DNA of 64,000 nucleotides from an uncultured Gemmatimonadota bacterium. Its GTDB lineage: Bacteria; Gemmatimonadota; Gemmatimonadetes; Gemmatimonadales; Gemmatimonadaceae. The notes under the pieces are model-generated. The model was not told the origin of the DNA, did not search any database, and saw nothing but the letters and a program-made list of their open reading frames with translations. The DNA lies in assembly GCA_946480295.1 (NCBI GenBank), contig CAMLIT010000001.1, forward strand, positions 62,001-126,000. The letters run 5' to 3'. Below, in pieces: positions 28,139 through 37,472 of this stretch (its first letter is position 1; each line of letters begins with the position of its first letter). A program made the translations under genes and the position numbers.

Positions 28139-30373
28139 ATGAACACGCAGACGCCCGTCAATCGCCGCCAGTTCCTCCGCGTGAGCGCGGTCGCCGGCGG
28201 CGGCATCCTCCTCGCCAGCTGGTTCGACACCGCAGGCGCCGCCCCCGCGTACGCCGCCCTCCCCGGCGGCGCCGCGCCCGAGGGTGCGGCCGACGCCGCG
28301 GCGGAGTTCGCGCCTAACGCGTTCGTCCGCATCACCCCCGACGGCATCGTCACCATCACCGCCAAGAACCCGGAGATCGGGCAGGGGGTGAAGACGATGC
28401 TGCCGATGATCATCGCCGACGAGCTCGACGCCGACTGGAGCAGGGTGCGCGTGGAGCAGGCGCCGCTCGACACGAAGGCCTACGCCGCGCAGTTCGCCGG
28501 CGGCAGCACGGCCACGCCGATCAACTGGACGCCGATGCGCCGCGTCGGCGCCGCCGCGCGCGCGATGCTCGTCTCCGCGGCCGCGGCGGCGTGGAGCGTT
28601 CCCGAGGCGGAGTGCGTCACCGAGGCCGGCGTCGTCAGGCACCGGCCCACCGACCGCCGCCTGTCGTACGGCGACCTCGTGACGAAGGCGGCGACGCTCC
28701 CCGCCCCCGACCTCGAGAAGGTCCCGCTCAAGGACCCGAAGGACTTCCGCATCATCGGCACGCCCGTCCACGGCGTCGACAACCACGCCGTCGTCATCGG
28801 CAAGCCGCTCTACGGCATCGACGTCGCCCTGCCGGGGATGCTCTACGCCGTGTTCGAGAAGTGCCCGGTGTTCGCCGGCAAGGTGGCGAGCGCGAACCTC
28901 GACGAGATCCGCCGGCGGCCCGGCGTGCGTCGCGCCTTCGTCGTCGACGGCGGCACGGCGCTGAACGGCCTCCTCGGCGGCGTGGCGATCGTCGCCGACT
29001 CGTGGTGGGCGGCGCACCAGGCGCGGCAGAGGCTCCGCGTGGCGTGGGACGAGGGCCCGACGGCGCAGCAGAGCAGCAAGCGCTTCGCCGAGCAGGCGAC
29101 GGCGCTGTCGAAGCAGCCGCCGCAGAAGGCGATCAAGCACGACGGCGACGTGGACGCGGCGCTCCAGGGCGCGGCGAAGGTCGTGCGCGCCGAGTACTTC
29201 TATCCGTTCATCGCCCACGCCACCCTCGAGCCCCAGAACTGCACGGCGCGCTTCGCGAACGGGAAGATGGAGATCTGGGCGCCGAGCCAGACGCCGGAGA
29301 GCGGACGATCGCTCGTCGCGAAGACCCTCGGCCTCGCCGAGGACGACATCACGATCCACATCACGCGCAGCGGCGGCGGCTTCGGCCGGCGGCTCAACAA
29401 CGACTACATGGTCGAGGCGGCGTGGATCGCCCGCGAGGCGGGAGTGCCGGTGAAGCTCCTCTGGTCGCGCGAGGACGACATCCGGCACGACTTCTACCGG
29501 CCGGCCGGCTTCCACTACCTCGCCGGCGGGCTCGATGCCGCGGGGCGGCTCGTCGCCTGGCGCGACCACTTCGTCTCGTTTGGCACCGACGGGAAGTTCG
29601 CCCCCGGCGCCGACATGGGCGCGGCCGACTTCCCCGGCGGCTTCGTCCCGAACTACGCGCTCGACACCTCGCTCATCCCCTTCGGCGTGCCGACCGGGGC
29701 GCTCCGCGCGCCGCGCAGCAACGCCATCGCCTTCGTCGTGCAGTCGTTCGTCGACGAGCTGGCGCACGCGGCGGGCAAGGACCCCGTGCAGTTCCGCCTC
29801 GAGATGCTCGACAACGTCGCCCCCGCCGCGGGCGCTGCGGGGGGGGGCTTCGACGCCGCCCGCATGCGCGGCGTGCTGGAGGAGGTCGCCGAGCGATCGG
29901 GCTGGGGGAAGGCGTCACTCCCTCGAGGGACGGGCATGGGCGTCGGCTTCCACTTCAGCCATCGCGGCTACTTCGCCGAGGTCGTGCGGGCGAGCGTCAG
30001 CCGCGAGGGCGCCGTGAAGGTGGAGCAGGTCTGGGCCGTCGGCGACATCGGCAGCCAGGTGATCAACCCGCTCAACGCCGAGAACCAGGTGCAGGGCGCG
30101 GTGCTCGACGGCATCGCCGAGGCGCTGGCGCAGGAGATCACGATCGAGGACGGCCGCGCCGTCCAGGGAAACTTCGACCGCTTCAAGCTCCTGCGCATGC
30201 GCCAGTCGGCGCCGGTGGACGTGCACTTCCGCAAGACCGACTTCCCGCCGACCGGCCTCGGCGAGCCGGCGCTGCCACCCGTCGTGCCGGCGCTGTGCAA
30301 CGCGATCTTCGCCGCGACGGGCAAGCGCGTGCGCGCGCTGCCGCTGTCGAAGCAGGATCTGCGGTGGGGGTAG
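28139..30373 (+). CDS. iorB: Large molybdopterin subunit of an IorB-type oxidoreductase
   Basis: A 744-residue protein with a Tat signal ([20 protein letters not shown]) and a clear Shine-Dalgarno sequence GAGGAGG before the ATG. The molybdopterin-binding fold shows [20 protein letters not shown] and [18 protein letters not shown]. The catalytic Glu is E709 in GLGEPALPP. No FAD subunit gene is adjacent, as is normal for the IorAB type, which passes electrons to cytochromes or other carriers. No XdhC/MoeA-type maturation gene is in this window. Substrate (aldehyde, isoquinoline, nicotinate-like) is unknown. Confidence 0.9.
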   Translation: MNTQTPVNRRQFLRVSAVAGGGILLASWFDTAGAAPAYAALPGGAAPEGAADAAAEFAPNAFVRITPDGIVTITAKNPEIGQGVKTMLPMIIADELDADWSRVRVEQAPLDTKAYAAQFAGGSTATPINWTPMRRVGAAARAMLVSAAAAAWSVPEAECVTEAGVVRHRPTDRRLSYGDLVTKAATLPAPDLEKVPLKDPKDFRIIGTPVHGVDNHAVVIGKPLYGIDVALPGMLYAVFEKCPVFAGKVASANLDEIRRRPGVRRAFVVDGGTALNGLLGGVAIVADSWWAAHQARQRLRVAWDEGPTAQQSSKRFAEQATALSKQPPQKAIKHDGDVDAALQGAAKVVRAEYFYPFIAHATLEPQNCTARFANGKMEIWAPSQTPESGRSLVAKTLGLAEDDITIHITRSGGGFGRRLNNDYMVEAAWIAREAGVPVKLLWSREDDIRHDFYRPAGFHYLAGGLDAAGRLVAWRDHFVSFGTDGKFAPGADMGAADFPGGFVPNYALDTSLIPFGVPTGALRAPRSNAIAFVVQSFVDELAHAAGKDPVQFRLEMLDNVAPAAGAAGGGFDAARMRGVLEEVAERSGWGKASLPRGTGMGVGFHFSHRGYFAEVVRASVSREGAVKVEQVWAVGDIGSQVINPLNAENQVQGAVLDGIAEALAQEITIEDGRAVQGNFDRFKLLRMRQSAPVDVHFRKTDFPPTGLGEPALPPVVPALCNAIFAATGKRVRALPLSKQDLRWG

Positions 30374-30402
30374 GCGAGACGAAGCTGGAGGTGAGCACGA
30401 GG

Positions 30403-30432
30403 AGCGGCCCTGCGGCACGCCGCAGGGCCGCT
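30403..30432 (+). terminator. Strong stem-loop after the IorAB genes
   Basis: AGCGGCCCTGCGG and CCGCAGGGCCGCT form a perfect 13-bp stem with loop CACG, 30 bases after the IorB stop. It is followed by GGTCTTGC with no T-run; it probably acts as a GC-type terminator. Confidence 0.6.
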
Positions 30433-30453
30433 GGTCTTGCGGGAGATGCCTGG

Positions 30454-30631
30454 TCATCCCGAGCGCAGCGAGTGATCCAGCGTGCGCCGCCGATGGGCAG
30501 CCATTGCGCTAGTATCATCATCCTGTACCGGCTGTTCTTGTCATCCTGCGGGAGCGCCCGCCTGGTTTGTCATCCCGAGGGAGCGTAGCGACCGAGGGAT
30601 CTGGCTCCGCCACACCGACGCCAGATCCCTC
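30454..30631. repeat. REP-like intergenic repeats with TCATCCCGAG core
   Basis: Three related motifs lie here: TCATCCCGAGCGCAGCGAG (30454-30472), TCATCCTGCGGGAGCG (about 30541-30556) and TCATCCCGAGGGAGCGTAGC (30570-30589). The last continues into a 12-bp inverted repeat: GAGGGATCTGGC (30594-30605) and GCCAGATCCCTC (30620-30631). It is followed within 50 bases by the aldo/keto reductase start. A reverse copy occurs at 45457-45490. No gene is seen between 30374 and 30677. Confidence 0.75.
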
Positions 30632-30677
30632 GCTTCGCGCAAGATGGCAACCTCACCACTCCCCGACACCTGACCCC

Positions 30678-31664
30678 ATGCACTACCGCACCCTCGGCCG
30701 CACTGGCTTCCGCATCTCCGAGATCAGCTTCGGCGCCTGGGCCATCGGCGGCGACGCGTGGGGACGCACCGACGACGCGGAGTCGCTGCGTTCCCTGCAC
30801 CGCGCCGTCGACCTCGGCGTCAACTTCATCGACACCGCCGACGTCTACGGCGACGGCCACTCCGAGCGCCTCATCGCGCGGCTGCGGCGCGAGCGCAGCG
30901 AGGAGATCATCGTCGCCACCAAGGCCGGACGCCGCCTGAACCCCCACGTCGCCGCCGGATTCACGCGCGAGAACCTCACCGCGTTCGTCGAGCGCAGCCT
31001 GCGCAACCTCGAGATGGAGGCGCTCGACCTGCTCCAGCTCCACTGCCCCCCGTCCGAGGTGTACGAGATGCCCGAGGTCTTCGGCATCCTCGACGACCTC
31101 GTCGCCGCCGGGAAGCTCCGCTACTACGGCGTGAGCGTCGAGCGCGTCGACGAGGCGCTGCGCGCGGTGGAGTACCCGAACGTGCAGTCGGTGCAGATCA
31201 TCTTCAACATGTTCCGCCTCAAGCCCGCCGAGCAGTTCTTCCCGACGGCGCGCGAGCGGAAGGTCGGCATCCTCGCCCGCGTCCCCCTCGCGAGCGGGCT
31301 GCTCACCGGCAAGCTGCGCCCCGACTCCACCTTCGCCGCGACCGACCACCGCAACTACAACCGCCATGGCGAGGCCTTCGACGTCGGCGAGACCTTCAGC
31401 GGCGTGGACTACGAGGAGGGGCTGAAGGCCGTCGAGGAGCTGCGACCGCTCGTGCCCGACGGCGCGACGATGGCGCAGCTCGCGCTGCGGTGGATCCTGA
31501 TGTTCCCGGAGGTGACGGCGGCGATCCCCGGGGCGCGGAACGTCGCGCAGGTCGAGGGCAACGTGCGCGCGGCCGATCTGCCCGCGCTCCCGGGCGAGAC
31601 GATGGCGCGCGTGCGGTGGGTGTACGACAAGTGGTTCCGGAAGGAGCTGGCGGGGAAGTGGTGA
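30678..31664 (+). CDS. Aldo/keto reductase
   Basis: A 328-residue protein starting at the ATG that opens MHYRTLGRTGFRISEISFGA. The full AKR tetrad is visible: D52 and Y57 in FIDTADVYGDG, K82 in VATKAG, and H122 in LLQLHCPP. It should reduce aldehydes or ketones with NADPH in the cytoplasm. It is close to the bacterial YghZ/oxidoreductase branch rather than to known sugar reductases. The upstream gap is the REP-like repeat region. Confidence 0.9.
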   Translation: MHYRTLGRTGFRISEISFGAWAIGGDAWGRTDDAESLRSLHRAVDLGVNFIDTADVYGDGHSERLIARLRRERSEEIIVATKAGRRLNPHVAAGFTRENLTAFVERSLRNLEMEALDLLQLHCPPSEVYEMPEVFGILDDLVAAGKLRYYGVSVERVDEALRAVEYPNVQSVQIIFNMFRLKPAEQFFPTARERKVGILARVPLASGLLTGKLRPDSTFAATDHRNYNRHGEAFDVGETFSGVDYEEGLKAVEELRPLVPDGATMAQLALRWILMFPEVTAAIPGARNVAQVEGNVRAADLPALPGETMARVRWVYDKWFRKELAGKW

Positions 31665-31768
31665 GCCTCCGAGCTGCGCCTGTTGACTGACGCGCGGCTC
31701 GGCCTCACCGTTAGGCCGGCCAGAGGACGCTGCGTTCCCAAGAACCCGCACCCCACCGGAGCCCTCTC

Positions 31769-32254
31769 ATGGCGACTCCTCCCAGGAACACCATCTGCCT
31801 CTGGTACGATCGCGACGCCGAAGGCGCCGCTCGTTTCTATGCCGAGACCTTCCCCGACTCCTCGGTTCGAGCGGTCCATCGCGCGCCCGGTGACTTTCCG
31901 TCCGGCAAGAAGGGCGACGTCCCCACCGTCGAGTTCACCGTGCTCGGCATTCCCTGCCTCGGGCTCAATGGCGGACCGGCCATCAAGCACAACGAGGCGT
32001 TCTCGTTCCAGGTCGCGACGGTCGATCAGGCCGAGACGGACCGCTACTGGAACGCGATCGTCGGCAATGGCGGCCAGGAGATCGAGTGCGGCTGGTGCCG
32101 GGATCGGTGGGGCCTCTACTGGCAGATCACGCCGATCGTGCTCACGCAGGCGATCGCGGATCCGGACCCGGCGGTCGCGAAGCGCGCCTTCGACGCGATG
32201 ATGCAGACGAAGAAGATCGACATCGCGACGATCGAGGCGGCGCGCCGCGGGTGA
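31769..32254 (+). CDS. VOC-superfamily (PhnB/3-demethylubiquinone-methyltransferase-like) protein
   Basis: A 161-residue protein with the PhnB-type opening NTICLWYDRDAEGAARFYAE (residues 7-26) and the paired beta-alpha-beta modules. GGPAIKHNEAFSFQVATVDQ is typical. The family is mostly of unknown function, despite an old methyltransferase label. No membrane segment is present. Confidence 0.88.
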   Translation: MATPPRNTICLWYDRDAEGAARFYAETFPDSSVRAVHRAPGDFPSGKKGDVPTVEFTVLGIPCLGLNGGPAIKHNEAFSFQVATVDQAETDRYWNAIVGNGGQEIECGWCRDRWGLYWQITPIVLTQAIADPDPAVAKRAFDAMMQTKKIDIATIEAARRG

Positions 32255-32281
32255 CGTCGCGCCGCGACGGGCCAGCCGACG

Positions 32282-32743
32282 TCACGGCGCGCCGAGTCGC
32301 TCCTCCGCCCGCTCCGGGAGGCCCGCCACCTGCACGACCAGCATCGCGACGATGATGACGTGCACCCCCGTGCACCAGGCGCAGAGCTTCCCGATCACGC
32401 CGACCTCCTGGTACACGAGGTACAGCACGCCGACCGTGCCCGCCGCGGTCCACGCGAGCGACGCGATCCGCAGCGTGTTCCACGCATCCCGCACTTGCGC
32501 GCGGAGCAGCCCCGCCGCGAGCGCCGACGCGACCGTGAACCACGCGAGGCCCCACACGGCGACGGGCACGCCGAGCACCGTCGCCGAGGGACTGGTCAGC
32601 ACCGTCTCGCAGTTCACGTACGAGCCCGCGCTGCACACCAGCGGCACGCTGCTGTCGTAGTGCAGCAGCGTCAGGTACCCCACGATGAGCAGCCCGACCA
32701 GCGCCAGGGCGAGCGTCAGGCGGTCGGCCGTGCGCTGCCGCAT
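32282..32743 (-). CDS. Vitamin K epoxide reductase (VKOR) family membrane protein
   Basis: A 153-residue four-helix inner-membrane protein with the VKOR cysteines: C37 and C45 in LVCSAGSYVNCE and the redox pair C121/C124 in KLCAWCTGVH. Bacterial VKOR reoxidises a thioredoxin-fold disulfide catalyst and passes electrons to quinone, replacing DsbB. The ATG overlaps the stop of the DUF929/thioredoxin-like gene (ATGA). This pairing supports a joint disulfide-forming system. Confidence 0.92.
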   Translation of the reverse strand: MRQRTADRLTLALALVGLLIVGYLTLLHYDSSVPLVCSAGSYVNCETVLTSPSATVLGVPVAVWGLAWFTVASALAAGLLRAQVRDAWNTLRIASLAWTAAGTVGVLYLVYQEVGVIGKLCAWCTGVHVIIVAMLVVQVAGLPERAEERLGAP

Positions 32744-33630
32744 CAGGGCGTCTTCGACGGCAGTTTCCTGATCGCGCTCTGGATCTCCGGCGCGGAGCAG
32801 ACCGCCGCCGGCTTGCCGCCATCCACGGCGCAGATGGCCGCCGTGAGCTCGTTGGCGTTGCTCAGGATCGCCTTCGCCGCGTCGTCCGTCCCCTGGGCCA
32901 GCGTCCCCGCGATCGCCGCCTGCGATTTCCCCGCGAGCACGCCGGGATTGAACGGCGAGCCGCTCCACATGAACCGGCCGCCGACGAGGATGAACGGGAT
33001 GCCGCCCGCGCTCTTCACGTACGGCGGCGCGTCGTACTTGTCGAGCAGCGCCTCCTGCTCGGCCGTCGGCTTCTCGAGCGGATTGTAGCGGCCGCCGGGG
33101 AGCGGCACGTCGCCTTCCAGCTCCACCGACTGGAACGCGACGTAGTCGCTGGCGTAGCTGCTCCTGTAGAACGAGAAGGTCGGCGTGCTCGGATACACGT
33201 CCTCCGCGGCCGAAGCGCCGAGGGTGAGGCCGGAGAACGTGCCGAAGCGCGACAGCGCGGCGACCATCGACCAGCGCGCGGCGGCGCAGTAGGGGCAGAA
33301 GCCCGCGCCGATGTAGAGCACCACCGGCTTCGCGCCGACCCGATCGCTGTCTCCCACGAAGACCGGTACCGCCGCGTCCTCCGTGCCCGCGCGCCGCCAG
33401 GCCGCGGCGGGGACGTTCTCCAGCTCCCGCATGATCTCCGCCGGGACCGGCTGCGCGGGCGCGGCGGTGTCCGCGGCCGCGGCGACCGCGTCGGCGCGTT
33501 GCGCGCTGCGACGGTGGATCACGCCGGCGGCGACGGTGACCACGAGCGCCGCCACGACGACGACGACGACCCAGACCAGGGGGGCGGCGCCCGCCCTGTG
33601 CTTGCGCCGGCGGGTGTCAGGACGAATCAC
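32743..33630 (-). CDS. DUF929 family thioredoxin-like membrane protein
   Basis: A 295-residue protein with a GTG start preceded by the Shine-Dalgarno-like GGAGAGAG. A single N-terminal membrane anchor (PLVWVVVVVVAALVVTVAAG, about 17-36) is followed by a DUF929 domain with the redox motif C112-P-Y-C115 in GAGFCPYCAAARWS. A trailing Cys pair lies near the C-terminus (AAICAVDGG and AAVCSAP). It likely acts in the periplasm as the DsbA-like partner of VKOR. The two genes are translationally coupled. Confidence 0.88.
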   Translation of the reverse strand: MIRPDTRRRKHRAGAAPLVWVVVVVVAALVVTVAAGVIHRRSAQRADAVAAAADTAAPAQPVPAEIMRELENVPAAAWRRAGTEDAAVPVFVGDSDRVGAKPVVLYIGAGFCPYCAAARWSMVAALSRFGTFSGLTLGASAAEDVYPSTPTFSFYRSSYASDYVAFQSVELEGDVPLPGGRYNPLEKPTAEQEALLDKYDAPPYVKSAGGIPFILVGGRFMWSGSPFNPGVLAGKSQAAIAGTLAQGTDDAAKAILSNANELTAAICAVDGGKPAAVCSAPEIQSAIRKLPSKTP

Positions 33631-33895
33631 GATCGCTCTCTCCGGAAGTCGCGGTGCGAGGCCTCTGACGTCGCACTGGCAGGTTGAGTGGCATCATCGC
33701 CAACCGGCGGCCGGCGCGCATCGTCGCGAGTGATCGCGGCGCTCGGTCGACGAACGCGAGCGCGTGATGCACGAGCGCCAGGTCGAAGCGTACACGTCGA
33801 GGGTCGCGTCGCAAGCCCCCAGTGGGGCGACATCGACCGAGCGCCCGTGACGCCCTGCGCGCCGCCACCGTCCGTGAGGGAACCCACCCCTCGCC

Positions 33896-36862
33896 ATGGA
33901 TCTGGACTCCAGCGTTCTGCTCACCGTCGTGGCCCTTGCCGCGCTCGCCCCCGGTATCACCGCCTGGTGGACGGGCCGGCAGCTCGCGCGCTCGATCCAC
34001 GACCCCACCCTCCCCGAGCTCCTCCTCGCCCGGCGGCAGCGCACACTTCAGGTCTTCGCCTTCTGTGCCGTCTTCGCGATCGTCCTGGGCGGCCGCCAGT
34101 CGTGGTGGAGCATCCCGCTGCTCGCCGTCGCGCTGATCGCCGGCACCTACCCGTTGCGTCGGACGCTGGGGATCGAGACGCAGGGAGTCGCTCGCTACGG
34201 CTGGCGCTGCGCGAAATCCGTGGTCGGCGGGTTCGGCTTCTGGCTCGTCCTCGTCGTCACGCCGGAGATCGTCCTCTCGATCGATGCGCGCTACCGGCTG
34301 CTGTCGCTCGCGCTGGTGCCGCTCCTCCTCGCGTGGGAGCACTGGGGCGTGCCGTTGTGGCTCTGGGCACATGATGCCGCTCCGCTCGCGGACGCCGACG
34401 TCGAGCGGCGCGTCGCCGCCATCGCCGAGCGCGCGGGGACGGCGGCGCCGGCGCTGTACCGAATCGGCGGCACGGGCACGCGGTTCATGAACGCGGTCGC
34501 GCTCCCCTCGGCGCGACACCCGGCGATCGGCCTCGGGAACGCCCTCCTCGAGCTGCTCGACGCCGACGAAGTGGCCGCGATCTACGCGCACGAGCTGTCG
34601 CACATCGAGCAGCACGGCCCTCGCTCGCTGCGCCGCAGGCAGGCGGAGAACCGCGGACTCGTCCTGCTCGGCGTGGCCGCCGGGTTCGGGGCGAGTTGGC
34701 TGGCGCTGCCGTGGGCGTCGCTGATCCCGGCGCTCTGGGCGCTCGTGCCGATCGCCGTGCTCGCGCATCGCGGGCGCCGCCGCAAGCAGCGGGAGATGGA
34801 GAGCGACCTGCGCGCCGCGGCACTCTGCGGCGACGCGGAGGTCGTCGCCCGCGCGCTCGTCAAGCTGCACGTGCACGCCATGATACCGCGGCGTCTGCCG
34901 GTGGACTACGAGCGTCGCGCGTCGCACCCGAGCCTGGCCCGCCGCGTCCAGGCGCTGCGCGCCGGTGCCGCGGCGGCCAGCCCCGTCCCGATGCTCGGTG
35001 CACCCGTGGTCCTGGCCACCGCGTCCGCCGGCAGCATCGTCGTCCTGGACGACGACCGGGCGCACTGGTTCGATGGCGTGCCCGCGGACGTGCCCGACGA
35101 TCTCGCGTCCCTGCGCACCCATGCGGCCAGCACGCGGTCCGTGGTCTGGGATGCGCTCGTCGAGCTGCGCGTCGCGGCCGCCGGCGCCGAGCGCGTGCTG
35201 AGGGCCACGCACCGGAACGGCGAGAGCTGGAGCGTGCCGCTCGCGCCCGCGCAGGTGACGATCGTGCAGCGGGCGCTCGACCGGATCGACTGGCGCCTCC
35301 ACCGGGAGCTGGGGCGGCGCCCCTTCCCCGACACGCGGCTGATCGCGGTCGCGACCCTCCTGGCGCTGCTGCTGTCGCGGGATGTCGGCGTGCTCCTCGT
35401 CCCCGCCGCACTCGCCGCGCTGTTGCCCAGCACGGCCGCGCTGGCGGCGCTGGGGACGATGGCCTGCGGTGCGGCGCTCTTCGGCCTCCTGCGCGATGGC
35501 TCGTCAGGCGCCGATGCCCTGATCCCGATCGTCGTCCTCGCCGCGCTGGGCGCGCTCGGCCTGTGGCGCGTCTGGCATCGCCGCCGCCACGACGCCGGGC
35601 AGGATGCGCTGCACGATGCCGGCTCGCGAGCGGCGCTCCTGGTGCTGGGCGGCCTGGCCGCCATCGTGCTGCTCCTCGTCGGCATCGCCGCGACCGACCT
35701 TCCCCCGGCCAGCCTGGCGCAGCTGCCGCTGGTCGGGACGCTCGCGATCACGCTGGCCGGCCTGGCCGCGGCGCTCGTCACCACGTCGGCGCGGCGCGCC
35801 CGCGCGACGGCGGCCGCCCTCGCCACGGCGGGCGTGCTCGCCGCCGCCACGGCCGTGTGGTCGATGGACGCGTTCGGCGCGCACCGCGGCGGGTTGACGC
35901 GCACTCGTGTGGCGGCCCGCGAGACCGGCCGCATACCCCTGCCGCGGAACACGAGCAGCGTCCAGCTCTCGCCGGACGGCGACTGGTTCCTCGCGCAGCA
36001 CGTCGAGCTCGCCGAGAGCCGGGAGGGCCGGTTTCCGTACACCCTCGGCTCGACGAGCGGCGTGCGACGGGAGGTGCACGCGGTCGCGGCAGCGTTCACC
36101 GGCGGTCATCAGCTGCTCGCGCTGCGGACGATCGGCGATTCGCTCGGCCTGGAGCTGCAGGACGTCGACTCGTCAGGCGCGCTCTGGCGGCAGGCGCTGC
36201 CCCGGCTCACCAATCCGCGGCTCGCCGTGTCGCCAGGCGATCGAGCGTGGGTCGTGAGCGGAATCGACGAAGCGACATGGACACCGGTGGTGGTTACGGG
36301 GCGCGTCGGATCCCCGTCGACCGCCGTGCGCCGCCTGCGGCGCGCGGATGCCGCCGGCGTGATGATGGGCGTCGTGCGCGTCGGCGAGCGCCTCGTCGTC
36401 CCCGCCTACGACCTGACTGGTCGCGACGGCGTGCTGGTGGACCTGAACCTGCTGCCCTTCCGCGTCGGCCTCTGGGAGATCGATGATGCCGGCCGCCGGC
36501 AGGTCGGTGAGGTGGACGGCATCCCGCAATGCGGTGGCGCCGACGGCGGTTACGCGGCGTGCATCGTGCGGCAGCGCGGCCGCAGCGAGATCTGGACCCT
36601 CGGGCCGCATGGCCAGCTCTCGCGCGTGGCCAGCATCCCTCGGGCCGACATCGTACGTTCGCTCGGCCCGGGGCGGCGTATCACATCGCTCCACGACCAC
36701 CGGAGTGTGGTGATCGTCGACGCCGGCGCGCGGCGCATCGCCGATGTGGACGTGGCCGCAGACTCCGGGTATGCCATGGACGCGTCGAGCATCCCGGGGC
36801 GGCTCGCGGTGCTGTGGCGGGGGAATGCGGGAGCGGCGGTGGCGTTCTATGATGTGCCCTGA
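33896..36862 (+). CDS. M48-type zinc metallopeptidase fused to membrane and C-terminal sensor-like region
   Basis: A 988-residue protein. N-terminal helices (VVALAALAPGITAWW and further segments to about 150) precede the M48 catalytic motif HELSH (H232, E233, H236), with E302 as third ligand candidate in MESDLRAAAL. A second group of about four to six membrane helices lies at about 480-665. The C-terminal 320 residues lack helices and look like a beta-propeller-type domain (SSVQLSPDGDWFLAQH, NPRLAVSPGDRAWVVSG). M48 enzymes such as HtpX degrade damaged membrane proteins. The long extracytoplasmic C-terminal part is unusual and may sense substrate or envelope state. Confidence 0.82.
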   Translation: MDLDSSVLLTVVALAALAPGITAWWTGRQLARSIHDPTLPELLLARRQRTLQVFAFCAVFAIVLGGRQSWWSIPLLAVALIAGTYPLRRTLGIETQGVARYGWRCAKSVVGGFGFWLVLVVTPEIVLSIDARYRLLSLALVPLLLAWEHWGVPLWLWAHDAAPLADADVERRVAAIAERAGTAAPALYRIGGTGTRFMNAVALPSARHPAIGLGNALLELLDADEVAAIYAHELSHIEQHGPRSLRRRQAENRGLVLLGVAAGFGASWLALPWASLIPALWALVPIAVLAHRGRRRKQREMESDLRAAALCGDAEVVARALVKLHVHAMIPRRLPVDYERRASHPSLARRVQALRAGAAAASPVPMLGAPVVLATASAGSIVVLDDDRAHWFDGVPADVPDDLASLRTHAASTRSVVWDALVELRVAAAGAERVLRATHRNGESWSVPLAPAQVTIVQRALDRIDWRLHRELGRRPFPDTRLIAVATLLALLLSRDVGVLLVPAALAALLPSTAALAALGTMACGAALFGLLRDGSSGADALIPIVVLAALGALGLWRVWHRRRHDAGQDALHDAGSRAALLVLGGLAAIVLLLVGIAATDLPPASLAQLPLVGTLAITLAGLAAALVTTSARRARATAAALATAGVLAAATAVWSMDAFGAHRGGLTRTRVAARETGRIPLPRNTSSVQLSPDGDWFLAQHVELAESREGRFPYTLGSTSGVRREVHAVAAAFTGGHQLLALRTIGDSLGLELQDVDSSGALWRQALPRLTNPRLAVSPGDRAWVVSGIDEATWTPVVVTGRVGSPSTAVRRLRRADAAGVMMGVVRVGERLVVPAYDLTGRDGVLVDLNLLPFRVGLWEIDDAGRRQVGEVDGIPQCGGADGGYAACIVRQRGRSEIWTLGPHGQLSRVASIPRADIVRSLGPGRRITSLHDHRSVVIVDAGARRIADVDVAADSGYAMDASSIPGRLAVLWRGNAGAAVAFYDVP

Positions 36863-36904
36863 GGGGTTCCAGCGTCTGTGGCCGTCCCCTGGAGATCGAT
36901 CCAG

Positions 36905-37456
36905 ATGACCGACGTGCTGTTCATCCAGGGTGCGGGCGAGGGCGTGCACGAGGAGTGGGATCTGGCGCTCGTCGAGAGCCTGCGACGCGCGCTCGGGCCG
37001 GGCTATGATGTTCGCTACCCGACCATGCCGAACGAGGCCGATCCGAGCCTGGCGACGTGGAAGCCCACCGTCGAGAAGGAGCTCGCTGCGCTGCGGCGCG
37101 GCGCCGTGGCCGTGGGACACTCCGTCGGAGGCACGATCCTGATCCATGTCCTCACCGAGTCGGCCGCCGCGACGAGCCTGGGCGCGATCGTGCTCATCGC
37201 GGCGCCCTTCATCGGCGAGGGAGGGTGGACGAGCGAGGAGATCGATCGTCGACCGGATCTCGCGACACGATTGCCATCTGGAGTGCCAGTGCTGCTGTAC
37301 CACGGCGAGGACGACGCGATCGTGCCCGTGGCGCACGTGGACCTGTACGCCCGAACCATTCCATGGGCCCGTGTGCGCCGGCTGGCCGGGCGCGATCACC
37401 AGCTCGGAAACGATCTCTCGCCGGTCGCTCGCGACATCCGGGACCTCCCGCGATGA
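36905..37456 (+). CDS. Small alpha/beta hydrolase
   Basis: A 183-residue single-domain hydrolase with nucleophile elbow AVGHSVGG, a Ser-Asp-His arrangement (YHGEDDAIVP and AGRDHQLGNDLSP), and an N-terminal strand VLFIQGAGEGVHEEW. It resembles RBBP9/YdeN-type hydrolases. I chose the ATG at 36905; a GTG at 36878 would add nine residues. It converges on the acyl-CoA dehydrogenase with only 16 bases between them. Confidence 0.8.
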   Translation: MTDVLFIQGAGEGVHEEWDLALVESLRRALGPGYDVRYPTMPNEADPSLATWKPTVEKELAALRRGAVAVGHSVGGTILIHVLTESAAATSLGAIVLIAAPFIGEGGWTSEEIDRRPDLATRLPSGVPVLLYHGEDDAIVPVAHVDLYARTIPWARVRRLAGRDHQLGNDLSPVARDIRDLPR

Positions 37457-37472
37457 TCCGCCGGGGGGCGAA

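Noticed and set aside
30374..30677. Short open frames between IorB and the aldo/keto reductase
   Set aside because: They are made of repeat sequence and lack start signals.
33780..33850. GC hairpin with CCCC and GGGG arms before the M48 gene
   Set aside because: The stem is short and broken by mismatches, with no second copy seen.
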